Source: Thermocaproicibacter melissae (lineage in GTDB: Bacteria; Bacillota; Clostridia; Oscillospirales; Acutalibacteraceae). From it: a stretch of 64,000 nucleotides of DNA. The notes below the pieces were generated by a model. It was not told the origin of the DNA and did no database searches. It saw only the letters and a program-made list of their open reading frames with translations. Location: contig NZ_CP101827.1 of assembly GCF_024498295.1 (NCBI RefSeq), positions 934,001-998,000 on the forward strand. The letters are read 5' to 3'. The position numbers and the translations under genes were made by a program. This document shows positions 25,780-35,218 of the stretch, piece by piece; within the stretch, counting starts at the first letter, position 1; the number at the start of each line of letters is the position of its first letter.

Positions 25780-26595
25780 GTGAAAAAAAACCTGCCTATC
25801 ATCGCAATCGGATGTGTACTGCTTCTTGGCGTTTGCGTGATGCTGTATCCGGTTGTCAGCTCGTTCCTATCGAAAATGGCACAGTCTGCGACCATTTCAA
25901 ACTATCAGCGTGCCGTTGAAAATTTAAGCAACAAGGAAATTGAAAAGCTGAAAGCGGAGGCTATAAAATACAACGAATCGCTTTCCGGCACAGTTCCATC
26001 CGATCCGTTTGCAGATGAAAGAGGCAGCGAGATCAGCAATTTCAAACTTTTAGAAACTGGTGAAGTCATCGGTTACATTGAAATTCCGAAGATAGATGTT
26101 TACCTCCCCATTTACCACGGGACTACGAAAGAAATTCTACAAAAGGGCGTCGGGCACTTAAAAAACTCTTCTCTTCCCATCGGCGGAAAGAGTACGCATG
26201 CGGTACTTTCCGCCCATCGGGGGCTCCCTTCGGCGACGCTGTTTACCAACCTCGACCAGCTCGAAAAAAACGATGTGTTTTATATTCATATCTTAGATGA
26301 GGTTCTGGCGTACAAAGTAGACCAGATTAAGGTAGTTGACCCTGAGAATACCGCCGACCTTATGATTCAGAACGGGAAAGATTACGTCACGCTTGTGACC
26401 TGCACCCCCTACGGAATCAATACGCAGAGGTTGTTGGTACGGGGTGAACGGACCGAATACACGGCTCCCGAAAAGCAGGCTCAGCCGGCTCTTGCGCTGG
26501 CCGAGGAAGCTAACGTGGTACCCCCTGTTTTTCTGATTCTTCTTATTTTCCCCATCGTGTTTCTCGTCTGGAAGAAAAGAGGAGCCGGAAAGTGA
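25780..26595 (+). CDS. Class C sortase 1
   Basis: A pilin-polymerising sortase of 271 residues: N-terminal membrane helix, DPF lid motif (residues 75-77) typical of class C, catalytic His146 (AHRG), Cys208 (TLVTCTPYG) and Arg217, and a second C-terminal membrane helix with a basic tail. It joins pilins by transpeptidation. It starts at GTG with GGAGG upstream. It lies behind an attenuator-like hairpin and overlaps the next sortase by 4 bases. Confidence 0.92.
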   Translation: MKKNLPIIAIGCVLLLGVCVMLYPVVSSFLSKMAQSATISNYQRAVENLSNKEIEKLKAEAIKYNESLSGTVPSDPFADERGSEISNFKLLETGEVIGYIEIPKIDVYLPIYHGTTKEILQKGVGHLKNSSLPIGGKSTHAVLSAHRGLPSATLFTNLDQLEKNDVFYIHILDEVLAYKVDQIKVVDPENTADLMIQNGKDYVTLVTCTPYGINTQRLLVRGERTEYTAPEKQAQPALALAEEANVVPPVFLILLIFPIVFLVWKKRGAGK

Positions 26596-27317
26596 AAGCA
26601 AGCAGTTATACGTTGACGATACTCTCCGCTGTTTTCATCTTGGCCGGTGCAGCCATATACGTCTGCCCCACGGTTGCTAGTCTTCTCAGCAGGCAACACA
26701 CGGAACAGGAAGAAAAAACTTTTCAGGAAAAAATACAATCTTTGCAGGCAAAAACATCAGAGTGCTCCTTGAAGAACAGTACTCTTGAAAAATTGCTGCA
26801 GCGTGCAGAAAGTTACAATAAACAGCTTTATCTCGACGGACAAAAGGATTTGAAAGACCCGTTTTCTTATGAGGTAAGTAGTATTGATCTTTCTGAATAC
26901 GGGATTGCGGACAATTTATTCGGATTTCTCGAAATTCCGAAAATAAATGTGAAACTCGGCATTTATCTGGGCGCTACCTCGGCGAACATGGCGAAGGGCG
27001 CAGCCCATTTGACGCAAACTTCCCTTCCGATTGGCGGCATCAACACAAACTCCGTGATTGCTGCGCATCGCGGCACGAGACATCAGGATATGTTTCTGCA
27101 CATCGACCAGCTGAAACCGGGAGACAAAGTGATTATCACAAACCCGTGGAAAACGCTGATTTACCGCGTAACCACTACGGAAATCATTGCTCCCAATGCG
27201 ATTGAGAAAGTATTGATTCAACCGGGCAGAGATATGGTAACGCTCATCAGCTGCAATCCGTATGGAAAGAGCACACAGCGTTATGTGGTCTATTGCGACC
27301 GTGTGCAGAGCGGTTAG
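26592..27317 (+). CDS. Class C sortase 2
   Basis: A second sortase of 241 residues with an N-terminal membrane helix, a DPF lid (89-91), His159 (AHRG), Cys221 (LISCNPYG) and Arg230. It lacks the C-terminal membrane helix of sortase 1, so the two are not equivalent; one may add the minor pilin or tip. It starts with GTG in a 4-base stop/start overlap with sortase 1. Confidence 0.9.
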   Translation: MKASSYTLTILSAVFILAGAAIYVCPTVASLLSRQHTEQEEKTFQEKIQSLQAKTSECSLKNSTLEKLLQRAESYNKQLYLDGQKDLKDPFSYEVSSIDLSEYGIADNLFGFLEIPKINVKLGIYLGATSANMAKGAAHLTQTSLPIGGINTNSVIAAHRGTRHQDMFLHIDQLKPGDKVIITNPWKTLIYRVTTTEIIAPNAIEKVLIQPGRDMVTLISCNPYGKSTQRYVVYCDRVQSG

Positions 27318-27390
27318 CTGGATTTTGGAAAATCAATTGCCATCGGCCGTGAGCTGATTGGCAGAACTTGCAAAGAAAGGGCGGCAAGCT

Positions 27391-28500
27391 ATGAAGGCAC
27401 TGCTGAAATGGAAAAAGGCGTGGAGCATAGCCGTATCAGTTGCTTTGCTGGTATCTTCCGTGTCGCTCCCGGCATTTGCTTCTTCTGTAATTGATCGGAA
27501 CCGACTCGGCTCCATTACCATTAATCTATCCGCCGCCGATTTCGGTGGAACGGAATCTCCCGCCGGAGTGCGATTTTCTATCTATCAAGTCGCCGCGCTT
27601 TCGGATTCCGGAAAATACTATTTGACGAATGATTTTTTAGGCTCCGGTCTTGCGCTTGAAAAGCTGTCAACCGCCTATGAAGCTTCCGCCGCATCAAAGG
27701 AATTGGAAAATTATGTTTCGTCAAAAAATATCAGCGGTATTACAGCGTCAACCGACGCAAACGGCACCGTATCGTTTCATAATCTTGCTTTAGGATACTA
27801 TCTCGTCTTGCAATCATACGATTCGAGCAACCCAAATTTCGGCATTATCAGTGACCCCTTTCTGGTTGCCGTTCCGATGAAAAGCGAACGTGACGGCAGC
27901 CTGATTTACGATATTGTTACGAACTCAAAATGCGAGCCTGTCTGCGGTGCGGTGATACTTCAAAAAGTCAACGACGAAGGCCAATTTCTCCCGAACGCGG
28001 TTTTTCGTCTGGAAAAGAAGGTATATACTTCAGAAAGCATACCGTCAGGCGTTGAAAGCGGCCACGACAGCAAAGGGACTTATTACTGGAAGAACATGAT
28101 TTTCTCCCTGACCACAAATCGCTTCGGTCAGCTGGCGGTGAACGGACTTTCTTTTGGAGAGTACCGATTTATTGAAACCTCCTCGCCCGACGGATATATT
28201 CTTGACCCAACGCCACACGAGTTTCGGATCAATCAAAGAGGCTCAGCAGCCCTCATAAATGGGAAATATGAGGCCGCTTCTGGTTCCGTACAAACAATTA
28301 CGGTACATAATCGCAGTACTCCGCCATCCAGTTCGGTACCACCGGCGTCGTCTTCCACATCGAGTTCCGGATTCAATTTTCCAAAAACAGGCGGCAGCAT
28401 CTTTTATGCGGTCTGTACGTTGGTCGGAGCAATTTTAATGGCAGGCGGTGCCACGCTGTTTGTAATATCAAAAAAGAAAAAGACAATGTTTAAACCATGA
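27391..28500 (+). CDS. Minor pilin with FPxTG sorting signal
   Basis: About 369 residues: signal peptide, two SpaA-like domains, the second with an E-box (GEYRFIETSSPDGY), a Ser/Pro-rich linker (STPPSSSVPPASSSTSSS), then FPKTGG, a membrane helix and a KKKK tail. The sorting signal differs from LPETG and LPGTG of the other two, as in accessory or basal pilins that link the fibre to the wall. The ATG at 27391 is chosen over a TTG at 27358 because the signal peptide begins there. Last gene of the operon. Confidence 0.82.
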   Translation: MKALLKWKKAWSIAVSVALLVSSVSLPAFASSVIDRNRLGSITINLSAADFGGTESPAGVRFSIYQVAALSDSGKYYLTNDFLGSGLALEKLSTAYEASAASKELENYVSSKNISGITASTDANGTVSFHNLALGYYLVLQSYDSSNPNFGIISDPFLVAVPMKSERDGSLIYDIVTNSKCEPVCGAVILQKVNDEGQFLPNAVFRLEKKVYTSESIPSGVESGHDSKGTYYWKNMIFSLTTNRFGQLAVNGLSFGEYRFIETSSPDGYILDPTPHEFRINQRGSAALINGKYEAASGSVQTITVHNRSTPPSSSVPPASSSTSSSGFNFPKTGGSIFYAVCTLVGAILMAGGATLFVISKKKKTMFKP

Positions 28501-28537
28501 AAAGGCGCTTCGGCTAGCGAACAGAACAATACATAAC

Positions 28538-28567
28538 AAAAGTCCGCAGGGAAAACTGCGGACTTTT
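28538..28567. terminator. Bidirectional terminator, pilus operon and transporter
   Basis: AAAAGTCCGCAG pairs with CTGCGGACTTTT, with T tracts on both strands. Confidence 0.85.
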
Positions 28568-28578
28568 TCTAATATCAA

Positions 28579-29691
28579 TCAGCCTGCCAGAAGTTCGTAA
28601 AGGTAGATAGCTAAACCAAGCAGAATAAGAGTGGCAAAATTCACAATAAGGAATACTTTCATGTATTTTCCGCCCGCATATTTTTGAGCGTATATCTTAT
28701 AGGATATCATGCTAGCTAGAGAGGCAACCGGCGTACCGAGGCCTCCGATGGCAACACCGTACAGCAATTCGCGGTAATGAGGCGTGAAACCGGAAATCAG
28801 AACCGCTGTGGGCACATTGCTTAGCACCTGCGATATCAACGCGGAATCCGCAAGAACGGCGGCTTTGCTGTTCAGCATTGCGGAAAGAACCGTCTTAACC
28901 ATTGGAATACCCGTAACACTGTCCGTGAACAGGAAGAACAGTACGAACGTACCCAGAAGGAAATAATCAACACTTAGAAAGAATCCGGGACGATATACAA
29001 CAAAAAACGCCACAGCCGCAACAAAAGGAATCCAGCTGTTCAACACCCGCAGGACAGAGAGAATATTCAAAACATAGACAGCAAGTGCGCCCCAGAAAAG
29101 AATCGGATCCGTTATTTGAAAAATTGCAGAAGTATGATATTGGTGATTGGAACGGTTCAGGGAAAAATTCAACAAAATAATGAGTGCAACGCCGAACACA
29201 AAAAGCGGGAGCATGATGCGGAAAAAGTCCGCCGCAGTCATGTTATAATACGAATATAAATAGAGATTTTGCGGATTGCCGAACGGCGTTAGCGAGGAAA
29301 AAATATTGGCCGAAATCGTTTCAAGAATGATAAGAATAAAGGGGTCTTCCCCCTCTTTTTCGGCAATCAAAATCGTAATGGGAACGACGGTGAGCAATGC
29401 AACGTCATTGGTTACCAGCATGGAAAGGAAACCGGTTACCGCAGTCAGCGCAAGGCTAAGAGAACGCTGCGTGTGAAAATACGCGGTTGAGATGCCCGCA
29501 ACAGACGTTAAGAAATGGCATTTTTCAAATGCTGTGCGAACCAGCATGAGAGAAAACAACGTTGTAATCACATTCCAATTGATGGAGGACAGCTGAGGCC
29601 TTGAAAAAAATGACATGACTGCCGTTAAAACGAGCATCGCCGTAAAAAGCGGCTCTTTCGCTAGTGTTTTTATGAGATTTGTTTTACTCAT
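28579..29691 (-). CDS. ArsB/NhaD (ion transporter superfamily) membrane protein
   Basis: A 370-residue protein with about ten hydrophobic segments. TNDVALLTVVPITILIAE and SSLTPFGNPQNLYLYSYYNMT are typical of the ArsB/NhaD/SLC13 ion transporter superfamily. A second repeat has SNVPTAVLISGFTP and GGLGTPVASLAS. The substrate (anion, dicarboxylate or sodium/proton) cannot be told. It is monocistronic, convergent with the pilus operon. Confidence 0.78.
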   Translation of the reverse strand: MSKTNLIKTLAKEPLFTAMLVLTAVMSFFSRPQLSSINWNVITTLFSLMLVRTAFEKCHFLTSVAGISTAYFHTQRSLSLALTAVTGFLSMLVTNDVALLTVVPITILIAEKEGEDPFILIILETISANIFSSLTPFGNPQNLYLYSYYNMTAADFFRIMLPLFVFGVALIILLNFSLNRSNHQYHTSAIFQITDPILFWGALAVYVLNILSVLRVLNSWIPFVAAVAFFVVYRPGFFLSVDYFLLGTFVLFFLFTDSVTGIPMVKTVLSAMLNSKAAVLADSALISQVLSNVPTAVLISGFTPHYRELLYGVAIGGLGTPVASLASMISYKIYAQKYAGGKYMKVFLIVNFATLILLGLAIYLYELLAG

Positions 29692-29904
29692 TCCCTATGT
29701 ATCATTTCCTTAAATTCTTAATACTTCCGGAAACGTGTATTTCCTGTAAAAATCAAATTGCTGCCAAATGCAAACTAGGATAGGCAGCACAAGATATTAT
29801 TATAGCACAAATGGATAAAGCGGCAATAGCATATCGATGCGCGGTTTGAAAGAAAAATAGACGACGTAATCGGAGAAATATGGTAATTAATTAACACTAG
29901 AATA

Positions 29905-29939
29905 TAAAAAAGCCGCCGCCAAATAATTAGCGGCGGCTT
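29905..29939 (-). terminator. Terminator of the MerR gene
   Basis: AAGCCGCCGC with its complement around a short loop, followed on the minus strand by TTTTTTATA. Confidence 0.8.
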
Positions 29940-29946
29940 AACCTTT

Positions 29947-30678
29947 TCATTTTCCAGTATTATAGATTTCTATGGCTTTAGCAGCAAATTCAGCCGTTCC
30001 TTCCCCTCCTGCTTGATTGATATTCTTGCGGAAACGCTCATCTCCAATATACATTTGTCCAAGCCCCGCTAAAATCTGCGGCGTGCAGGTGTAAAAGTTA
30101 TCGGTAATGAACTGCTGCAGTTCCTTAACAAGGGCCTGTGCTTCATCAGAAGATGGGTTTTGGTGTTTCACTTTGCCGAACTTTGCAAATATTGCCATTA
30201 GCCCTTGTGCTGCGTTTTCTTTTCTGTCCTCGGGCTGGTGTTCGGCACGGCTGACGTATTCTTTGTAAGCATCCGTGCCGCCCCATCTTTCCTTGGCTTC
30301 CTCTGCGTACCGGTCATACTCCGAATGATCAAAAGCCGAAAAATCCACTTTGTTTCCCCCATTTCGTTCAAGTTTGCGGGCGAATGCAATCAGACGGTCA
30401 AGGTGCTCTCTCTGCAGTTCAAGTAGACGAATCTGGTCTTTGAGCGCAGCCATCTGGTCAAAGTCCGGTTGATCCACCATCTTTTTGATGTCTTTGAGCG
30501 GGAACCGCAGCTCCCTGAACAGCAGAATAGTCTGAAGCCGTCGTAAGGCTGATTCATCGTAAAGCCGATACCCCGCGGGCGTTACCTTTGTGGGCTTCAG
30601 GAGACCGATTGCATCATAATGGTGTAAGGTCCGGACACTTACACCGGCGATTTTGCTGACCTCGTGTACCGTTTTCAT
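29947..30678 (-). CDS. MerR-family regulator with TipAS domain
   Basis: 243 residues. The N-terminal MerR helix-turn-helix (TVHEVSKIAGVSVRTLHHYDAIGLLKPTKVTPAGYRLYDESALRRLQTIL) is followed by a coiled coil and a C-terminal TipAS antibiotic-recognition domain (about residues 110-243). TipAS proteins bind thiopeptides or other drugs and activate promoters with long spacers. The start at 30678 leaves 9 bases after AAGGGGG. The upstream promoter has the 19-bp spacer and dyad expected for autoregulation. Confidence 0.85.
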   Translation of the reverse strand: MKTVHEVSKIAGVSVRTLHHYDAIGLLKPTKVTPAGYRLYDESALRRLQTILLFRELRFPLKDIKKMVDQPDFDQMAALKDQIRLLELQREHLDRLIAFARKLERNGGNKVDFSAFDHSEYDRYAEEAKERWGGTDAYKEYVSRAEHQPEDRKENAAQGLMAIFAKFGKVKHQNPSSDEAQALVKELQQFITDNFYTCTPQILAGLGQMYIGDERFRKNINQAGGEGTAEFAAKAIEIYNTGK

Positions 30679-30701
30679 CTTTTGCATCCCCCTTGCCCTA
30701 A

Positions 30702-30732
30702 ATAATAAGGTATGACGTTACGTCAGAGTCAA
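30702..30732 (-). promoter_or_regulatory. MerR-type promoter with 19-bp spacer and dyad
   Basis: On the minus strand: TTGACT (30727-30732), 19 bases, TATTAT (30702-30707). The spacer holds the perfect dyad TGACGTAACGTCA. An overlong spacer with a dyad is the mark of MerR activation. The -35 box lies within the target duplication of the adjacent IS. Confidence 0.8.
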
Positions 30733-30734
30733 GT
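30727..30734. repeat. 8-bp target duplication, left (IS256 copy B)
   Basis: AGTCAAGT, repeated at 32072-32079. It contains the complement of the MerR promoter -35 box. Confidence 0.92.
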
Positions 30735-32071
30735 GATAGAGTACAATAAAGTTCGCAATTTCGAGAAGGTATAGAAAAGCCATTGGGACTCCTTTAAAAT
30801 GAATGGTGTCAAGACATTCAAAAAGGAGTTGGTCCCAATGACTCAAGGAAAGAATAACACAGATCTTACGGAATTGCTACTGAAATGTATGGCGGAGCCC
30901 GACCCGATGCTCAGTATGCTGGAATGGCTCTGCGCTCAACTGATGGAGGCGGAGGTTTCCGGCCTTGTGGGGGCGGAAAAGAATGCGCACAATCCGTCTC
31001 GAAGTGACTACCGCTGCGGATATCGTCCCCGGAGGCTGGATACTCGCGTAGGGACGATGTATCTCATGGTGCCAAAGCTGCGCAGCCATGGATATATCCC
31101 GTTCTTTGTCACTGAACGCAAACGCAGCGAGGCGGCGCTGGTACAGGTTATTCAGGAGGCATTCGTGCAGGGCGTGTCCACACGGAAGATGGAAAAGTTG
31201 GCTCACAGTCTGGGGATAGAGAACCTCTCCCGCAGTCAGGTCAGTGAGATGACAAAAGGGCTCAATGAACAGGTACAGGAATTTCGCAACCGTTCTCTGA
31301 CGGATACTCGTTATCCTGTCATTTGGACGGATGCCCTGTACGAAAAAGTCCGTATGGATGGCCGTGTCGTCAGCATGGCGGTGATGGTTGTCTGCGGCGT
31401 CAACGAGCAAGGGCACAGGGACATTCTCGCCGTGGAGCCGATGCTGGACGAATCCAAAGAGAGCTATTCCCAGTTGTTTCAAAGTCTTTTGGATCGCGGC
31501 TTGAAAACACCGCTGCTGGTGGTTTCCGATGCGAACAAAGGGCTGATTGCCGCCATCCGAGAAAGTTTTCCCGGCGCATCCTGGCAACGCTGCAAAGTGC
31601 ATTTCATGCGAAATATTCTGGCCCATATACCGCAGAAAGAAAAAGAATCCTTTGCGGTCCAACTGAAAGAAATCTGGCTGGCGCCTTCCGTCCAATTAGC
31701 GCGACAGCGCGCAAAACAGTTGTCGGAGCAATATGGGAAGCGGTTTCCCAAAGCAATCGAGCTTCTGGAAGACGGGCTGGAGGACTCACTGGCTTTCTAT
31801 GCATTCCCCGAGCTTGATGCCCGTAAAATCTCATCGACCAATATGCTGGAACGGCTGAACAAGGAAATCCGGCGCAGAACCAACGTCGTCGGGATATTCC
31901 CAAACAAAGATTCCTATCTGCGGTTGGTTACAACATATCTCATGGAATACGCTGAAGACTGGTCCGTTTCCAGAGCATATTTGAATCCCAAATCGATTCA
32001 GACACTTCTGCTAAGCGCAGCTTAATTCATTTCGTGGAGTCCCCAAATTGCGAACTTCTCTTGACATAGCC
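30735..32071 (+). mobile_element. IS256-family insertion sequence, copy B (1337 bp)
   Basis: Same sequence and length as copy A at 9237-10573 but in the opposite orientation. It is flanked by its own perfect 8-bp duplication, so it inserted independently and has not recombined with copy A since. It sits directly upstream of the MerR promoter. Confidence 0.94.
30799..32025 (+). CDS. IS256-family (mutator-type) transposase, copy B
   Basis: 408 residues, identical to the product of copy A, with the same catalytic aspartates ([20 protein letters not shown]) and final glutamate ([16 protein letters not shown]). The intact frame suggests activity. The upstream inverted repeat region (30735-30798) carries a ribosome site AAGGAG near 30792. 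It runs away from the MerR gene. Confidence 0.95.
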   Translation: MNGVKTFKKELVPMTQGKNNTDLTELLLKCMAEPDPMLSMLEWLCAQLMEAEVSGLVGAEKNAHNPSRSDYRCGYRPRRLDTRVGTMYLMVPKLRSHGYIPFFVTERKRSEAALVQVIQEAFVQGVSTRKMEKLAHSLGIENLSRSQVSEMTKGLNEQVQEFRNRSLTDTRYPVIWTDALYEKVRMDGRVVSMAVMVVCGVNEQGHRDILAVEPMLDESKESYSQLFQSLLDRGLKTPLLVVSDANKGLIAAIRESFPGASWQRCKVHFMRNILAHIPQKEKESFAVQLKEIWLAPSVQLARQRAKQLSEQYGKRFPKAIELLEDGLEDSLAFYAFPELDARKISSTNMLERLNKEIRRRTNVVGIFPNKDSYLRLVTTYLMEYAEDWSVSRAYLNPKSIQTLLLSAA

Positions 32072-32079
32072 AGTCAAGT
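32072..32079. repeat. 8-bp target duplication, right (IS256 copy B)
   Basis: AGTCAAGT, the partner of 30727-30734. Confidence 0.92.
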
Positions 32080-32106
32080 GTTTTTTATAATTTATAGCCA
32101 GCTGCT

Positions 32107-32159
32107 TATAAAAAAGCTGTTACGGCTCGTTCCATTCATAAAACTGGCCGTAACAGCTT
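32107..32159 (-). terminator. Terminator of the exonuclease gene
   Basis: AAGCTGTTACGGC pairs with GCCGTAACAGCTT; a TTTTTTAT tract follows on the minus strand. Confidence 0.8.
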
Positions 32160-32190
32160 CTAATTATTATGCTCTGTGTATGAGTCTGCG

Positions 32191-33114
32191 CTATGCTTTG
32201 GATGTCCCTTTTGGAGAATCTTCATAATTTGCTGGGCTGCTTTTAGAATCCGCGGCGCCGCTTTCATCTTGCTTCTCTTGCACAGGGGTGATTTTCTTTT
32301 TCACGGAAAGCCCTTCATATTTCAGCTTAAACTGTACTCTTCCGTAAAATTCGGTGCCGCAATGTTTGCAGCGGAATACAGCGCGGAAGCTTTTATTACG
32401 GAGCTGCCACTCGCTGATTCTCCTCGCTCGTCTGCCGCAGTTAACACAATAAAAGGCAAGGTGCTGCGGGCGAATCAACGGATGACTAAGATCGCAGATT
32501 GTAGAAGTTCGGAACTCCATTCTGTTATAGAATTCATCGGAACGTGCATCCTGAATGAACGGCTTTAAAGTCTGCGGGGTGTATATCTTCCTCAGGCACG
32601 CAAGAGTGAGCAAGCTGTCGCCGAGGGCCCTGTGGTGGTCGAACTCGTTCTCGTCAACATGGAGGAGCGCCGCCGCTGTGCTCAGGCCCATCTGCTGACC
32701 GGATTTTTCCGTTTCCAGCATAGATTCACAATATTTCTGTAGGTCGACATATCGGCTCAGAAACGGAATTCTGCCGTTTCCGCAGAAATACCTGCAATTT
32801 TCAATTAACGTGAGAATATCCGAGGTGCCCCACGTCATAACGACAGCATCGCGCGCCCATTTTGAGAATTTGCTCACAGCCTGCATAAAAAGCAAGCCGT
32901 CCTCAAGGTCCTCATCCGTGATGCTCGTAAGGGTACTGACTTCCCCGCTTATTTTTTTGCCGACCTGTGGGCGGATTAGGACATCGAAGGTATCAAGGAT
33001 ATTTAAATCTTCATCGACGAGTACTGCGCCGAACTCAATAATCTCATTGATGAAGCGCTTGATGCGCTTGCTGTAAGCCCCGTTCCACTCAAGGTCAAGT
33101 ACTACAAAATTCAT
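32191..33114 (-). CDS. DEDDh 3'-5' exonuclease with zinc ribbon
   Basis: 307 residues. The N-terminal exonuclease fold has the first acidic pair in VVLDLEWNG (Asp7, Glu9), the Asp in TWGTSDILTLIENC and the HHRALGDS motif with catalytic His and Asp (DEDDh type, as in DNA polymerase III epsilon and KapD-like enzymes). The C-terminal part has a CxxC...CxxC ribbon (YCVNCGRR...FRCKHCGTE). The tail is low-complexity. Substrate (DNA or RNA) is not determined. It begins 9 bases after typA, so it is probably co-transcribed. Confidence 0.78.
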   Translation of the reverse strand: MNFVVLDLEWNGAYSKRIKRFINEIIEFGAVLVDEDLNILDTFDVLIRPQVGKKISGEVSTLTSITDEDLEDGLLFMQAVSKFSKWARDAVVMTWGTSDILTLIENCRYFCGNGRIPFLSRYVDLQKYCESMLETEKSGQQMGLSTAAALLHVDENEFDHHRALGDSLLTLACLRKIYTPQTLKPFIQDARSDEFYNRMEFRTSTICDLSHPLIRPQHLAFYCVNCGRRARRISEWQLRNKSFRAVFRCKHCGTEFYGRVQFKLKYEGLSVKKKITPVQEKQDESGAADSKSSPANYEDSPKGTSKA

Positions 33115-33122
33115 AAAATCGC

Positions 33123-34943
33123 TTATTTCATTCGTGCAGCAAGCTTCATGCGTTGTTCTTTATTCAGGATTTTCTTGCGCATGCGGATGCTCTTCGGAGT
33201 TACTTCAACAAGTTCATCCGGCTTAATGAATTCGAGGCACTGCTCAAGGCTCATTTCGCTTGCAGGAGTCAGCTTTAGCGCCTCATCGGAACCGGCTGCA
33301 CGCGTATTGGTTGCATGTTTCTTCTTGCAGACATTGACGGTAATATCGTCTGACTTCGGGCTGACTCCGACGATCATCCCCTCGTAGACTTCGGTACCGG
33401 GTCCAATGAACAATCTGCCGCGGTCCTGCGCATAGAACAAGCCATAGCCGGTTGCTTCACCGGTTTCATGAGCAATCAGCGAACCGGAGGAACGGGTGGT
33501 GATGTCACCCTTGTACGGTTCATAGCAGTCGAAGACATTATTCATGATGCCGTTGCCGTTGGTATCCGTTAGGAATTCCTGGCGATAGCCCAACAAACCG
33601 CGCGCAGGAATCTTGAATTCAAGGTGCGTAACGCCCGTGTTGCGTGTACCCATATTCTGAAGCTCAGCTTTGCGGGCACCGAGTTTTTCCATGACGATAC
33701 CGACATAGGAATCCGGAACTTCAATCATCAGAAGTTCAATCGGTTCACATTTCTTACCGTCGATTTCCTTATAAATAACCGTCGGGCTGGAAACCTGGAA
33801 CTCGTAGCCCTCACGGCGCATCTCCTCAATCAGAATAGAAAGATGCAGCTCACCGCGGCCGGATACTTTAAATGTATCGGTGGAATCTGTTTCTTCGACA
33901 CGCAAAGCCACATTGGTTTCAATCTCTTTGAACAGGCGGTCGCGAAGATTGCGAGAAGTGACATATTTTCCTTCTCTACCGGCAAACGGGCTGTCGTTAA
34001 CCATAAACAGCATCGACACGGTCGGTTCATCAATCTTGACGAACGGAAGCGGTTCAATGCAATCCGGCGCGCAGATGGTTTCGCCGATATTCAGTCCGGT
34101 TACGCCGGAAACAGCGACAATATCGCCAAGTTTTGCTTCTTCGACCTCTACGCGCTTTAATCCCTCGAACTGATAGAGCTTTGTAACTTTGGCATTGTTC
34201 GTGGTTCCGTCACGATGGCAGATAACAGCGCTATCGCCGACATGAACGCTGCCGCGCTCAACCCTGCCGATGCCGATGCGGCCGATATAATCATCGTAGT
34301 CAATGTTGGAGAACAGAACCTGCATCGGGCCGTTCAAAACACCCTGCGGCGCAGGAATGTACTTCAGAATTGCTTCAAACAGAGGCCTCATATCGGTTCC
34401 GGGTACATTCGGATCCTCAGTCGCATAGCCGTCGCGGCCGGAAGCGTAAATAACAGGGAACTCCAGCTGATCTTCATTTGCGCCTAATTCGATGAACAGA
34501 TCAATGACCTCATCGACAACTTCTTTCGGCCTTGCACCGGGGCGGTCGATTTTATTGATGACAACTAGGGGCTTTTTACCGAGGCTGAGCGCTTTCTTCA
34601 AGACAAAACGCGTCTGCGGCATGCAGCCTTCAAAGGCATCGACAAGCAAAAGAACCCCGTCCACCATCGTCAGGATGCGTTCCACTTCCCCGCCGAAATC
34701 GGCGTGGCCGGGCGTGTCAACAATATTGATTTTCACATCTTTGTAGTGGACCGCTGTATTTTTGGCAAGAATGGTAATTCCGCGTTCTCTCTCCAGCGCG
34801 TTGGAATCCATCACGCGCTCTTCGACGACCTCGTTGGACCGGAACACTCCGCTCTGACGGAGCAACTGGTCAACAAGGGTAGTTTTGCCATGGTCGACAT
34901 GCGCGATGATGGCTACGTTTCTCAAATCATTTCTGACATCCAT
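33123..34943 (-). CDS. typA: Ribosome-associated GTPase TypA/BipA
   Basis: A translational GTPase of 606 residues: P-loop AHVDHGKTT, the ERERGITI switch region, [24 protein letters not shown], and the EF-G-like domains III and V, ending in the TypA-specific C-terminal domain ([24 protein letters not shown]). It helps 50S assembly and stress adaptation. The start at 34943 has GAGGGA upstream; the longer frame extends into the promoter. A strong promoter (35025-35053) precedes it. Confidence 0.95.
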   Translation of the reverse strand: MDVRNDLRNVAIIAHVDHGKTTLVDQLLRQSGVFRSNEVVEERVMDSNALERERGITILAKNTAVHYKDVKINIVDTPGHADFGGEVERILTMVDGVLLLVDAFEGCMPQTRFVLKKALSLGKKPLVVINKIDRPGARPKEVVDEVIDLFIELGANEDQLEFPVIYASGRDGYATEDPNVPGTDMRPLFEAILKYIPAPQGVLNGPMQVLFSNIDYDDYIGRIGIGRVERGSVHVGDSAVICHRDGTTNNAKVTKLYQFEGLKRVEVEEAKLGDIVAVSGVTGLNIGETICAPDCIEPLPFVKIDEPTVSMLFMVNDSPFAGREGKYVTSRNLRDRLFKEIETNVALRVEETDSTDTFKVSGRGELHLSILIEEMRREGYEFQVSSPTVIYKEIDGKKCEPIELLMIEVPDSYVGIVMEKLGARKAELQNMGTRNTGVTHLEFKIPARGLLGYRQEFLTDTNGNGIMNNVFDCYEPYKGDITTRSSGSLIAHETGEATGYGLFYAQDRGRLFIGPGTEVYEGMIVGVSPKSDDITVNVCKKKHATNTRAAGSDEALKLTPASEMSLEQCLEFIKPDELVEVTPKSIRMRKKILNKEQRMKLAARMK

Positions 34944-35024
34944 GCAGTTTATCCCTCTTCTATTTGAACTGGTTTCAAGCGGCCAGTTGGAAACCGCCTT
35001 CCTTTTACAAAAAGCGTAATTTTT

Positions 35025-35053
35025 ATTATAACATATATTATACGAAATTACAA
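35025..35053 (-). promoter_or_regulatory. Promoter of typA
   Basis: Minus strand: TTGTAA, 17 bases, TATAAT. The leader is about 75 bases long. Confidence 0.8.
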
Positions 35054-35061
35054 AACTCGCA

Positions 35062-35212
35062 AAGAAAAACACCCGAAAACCTCCGGGTGCCTCATTGCGA
35101 ACCGATATGGCTGCTTTTGTGAGCTTTTGCTATGTCCTTTCCTGCACAGCCTTCCGAATGATGACAACCAGACTGCTGCCGCACAGAAAACAATTCAGCG
35201 AAATAAAGATTT
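35062..35212 (-). ncRNA. Candidate small RNA of about 150 bases
   Basis: A consensus-like promoter (35219-35247) and an intrinsic terminator (stem CACCCG/CGGGTG at 35070-35089, then TTTTTCTTT on the minus strand) bracket this segment. The intervening minus strand has no credible coding frame or ribosome site. It matches no RNA I can name with confidence: it lacks a clear SRP, 6S, tmRNA or RNase P signature. It lies between tRNA-Gly and typA. The short plus-strand frame at 35095-35310 is judged to be chance. Confidence 0.5.
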
Positions 35213-35218
35213 TATATA

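Noticed and set aside
32176-32568. 130-codon plus-strand frame
   Set aside because: Antisense to the exonuclease C-terminal zinc-ribbon region; no ribosome site or family resemblance.
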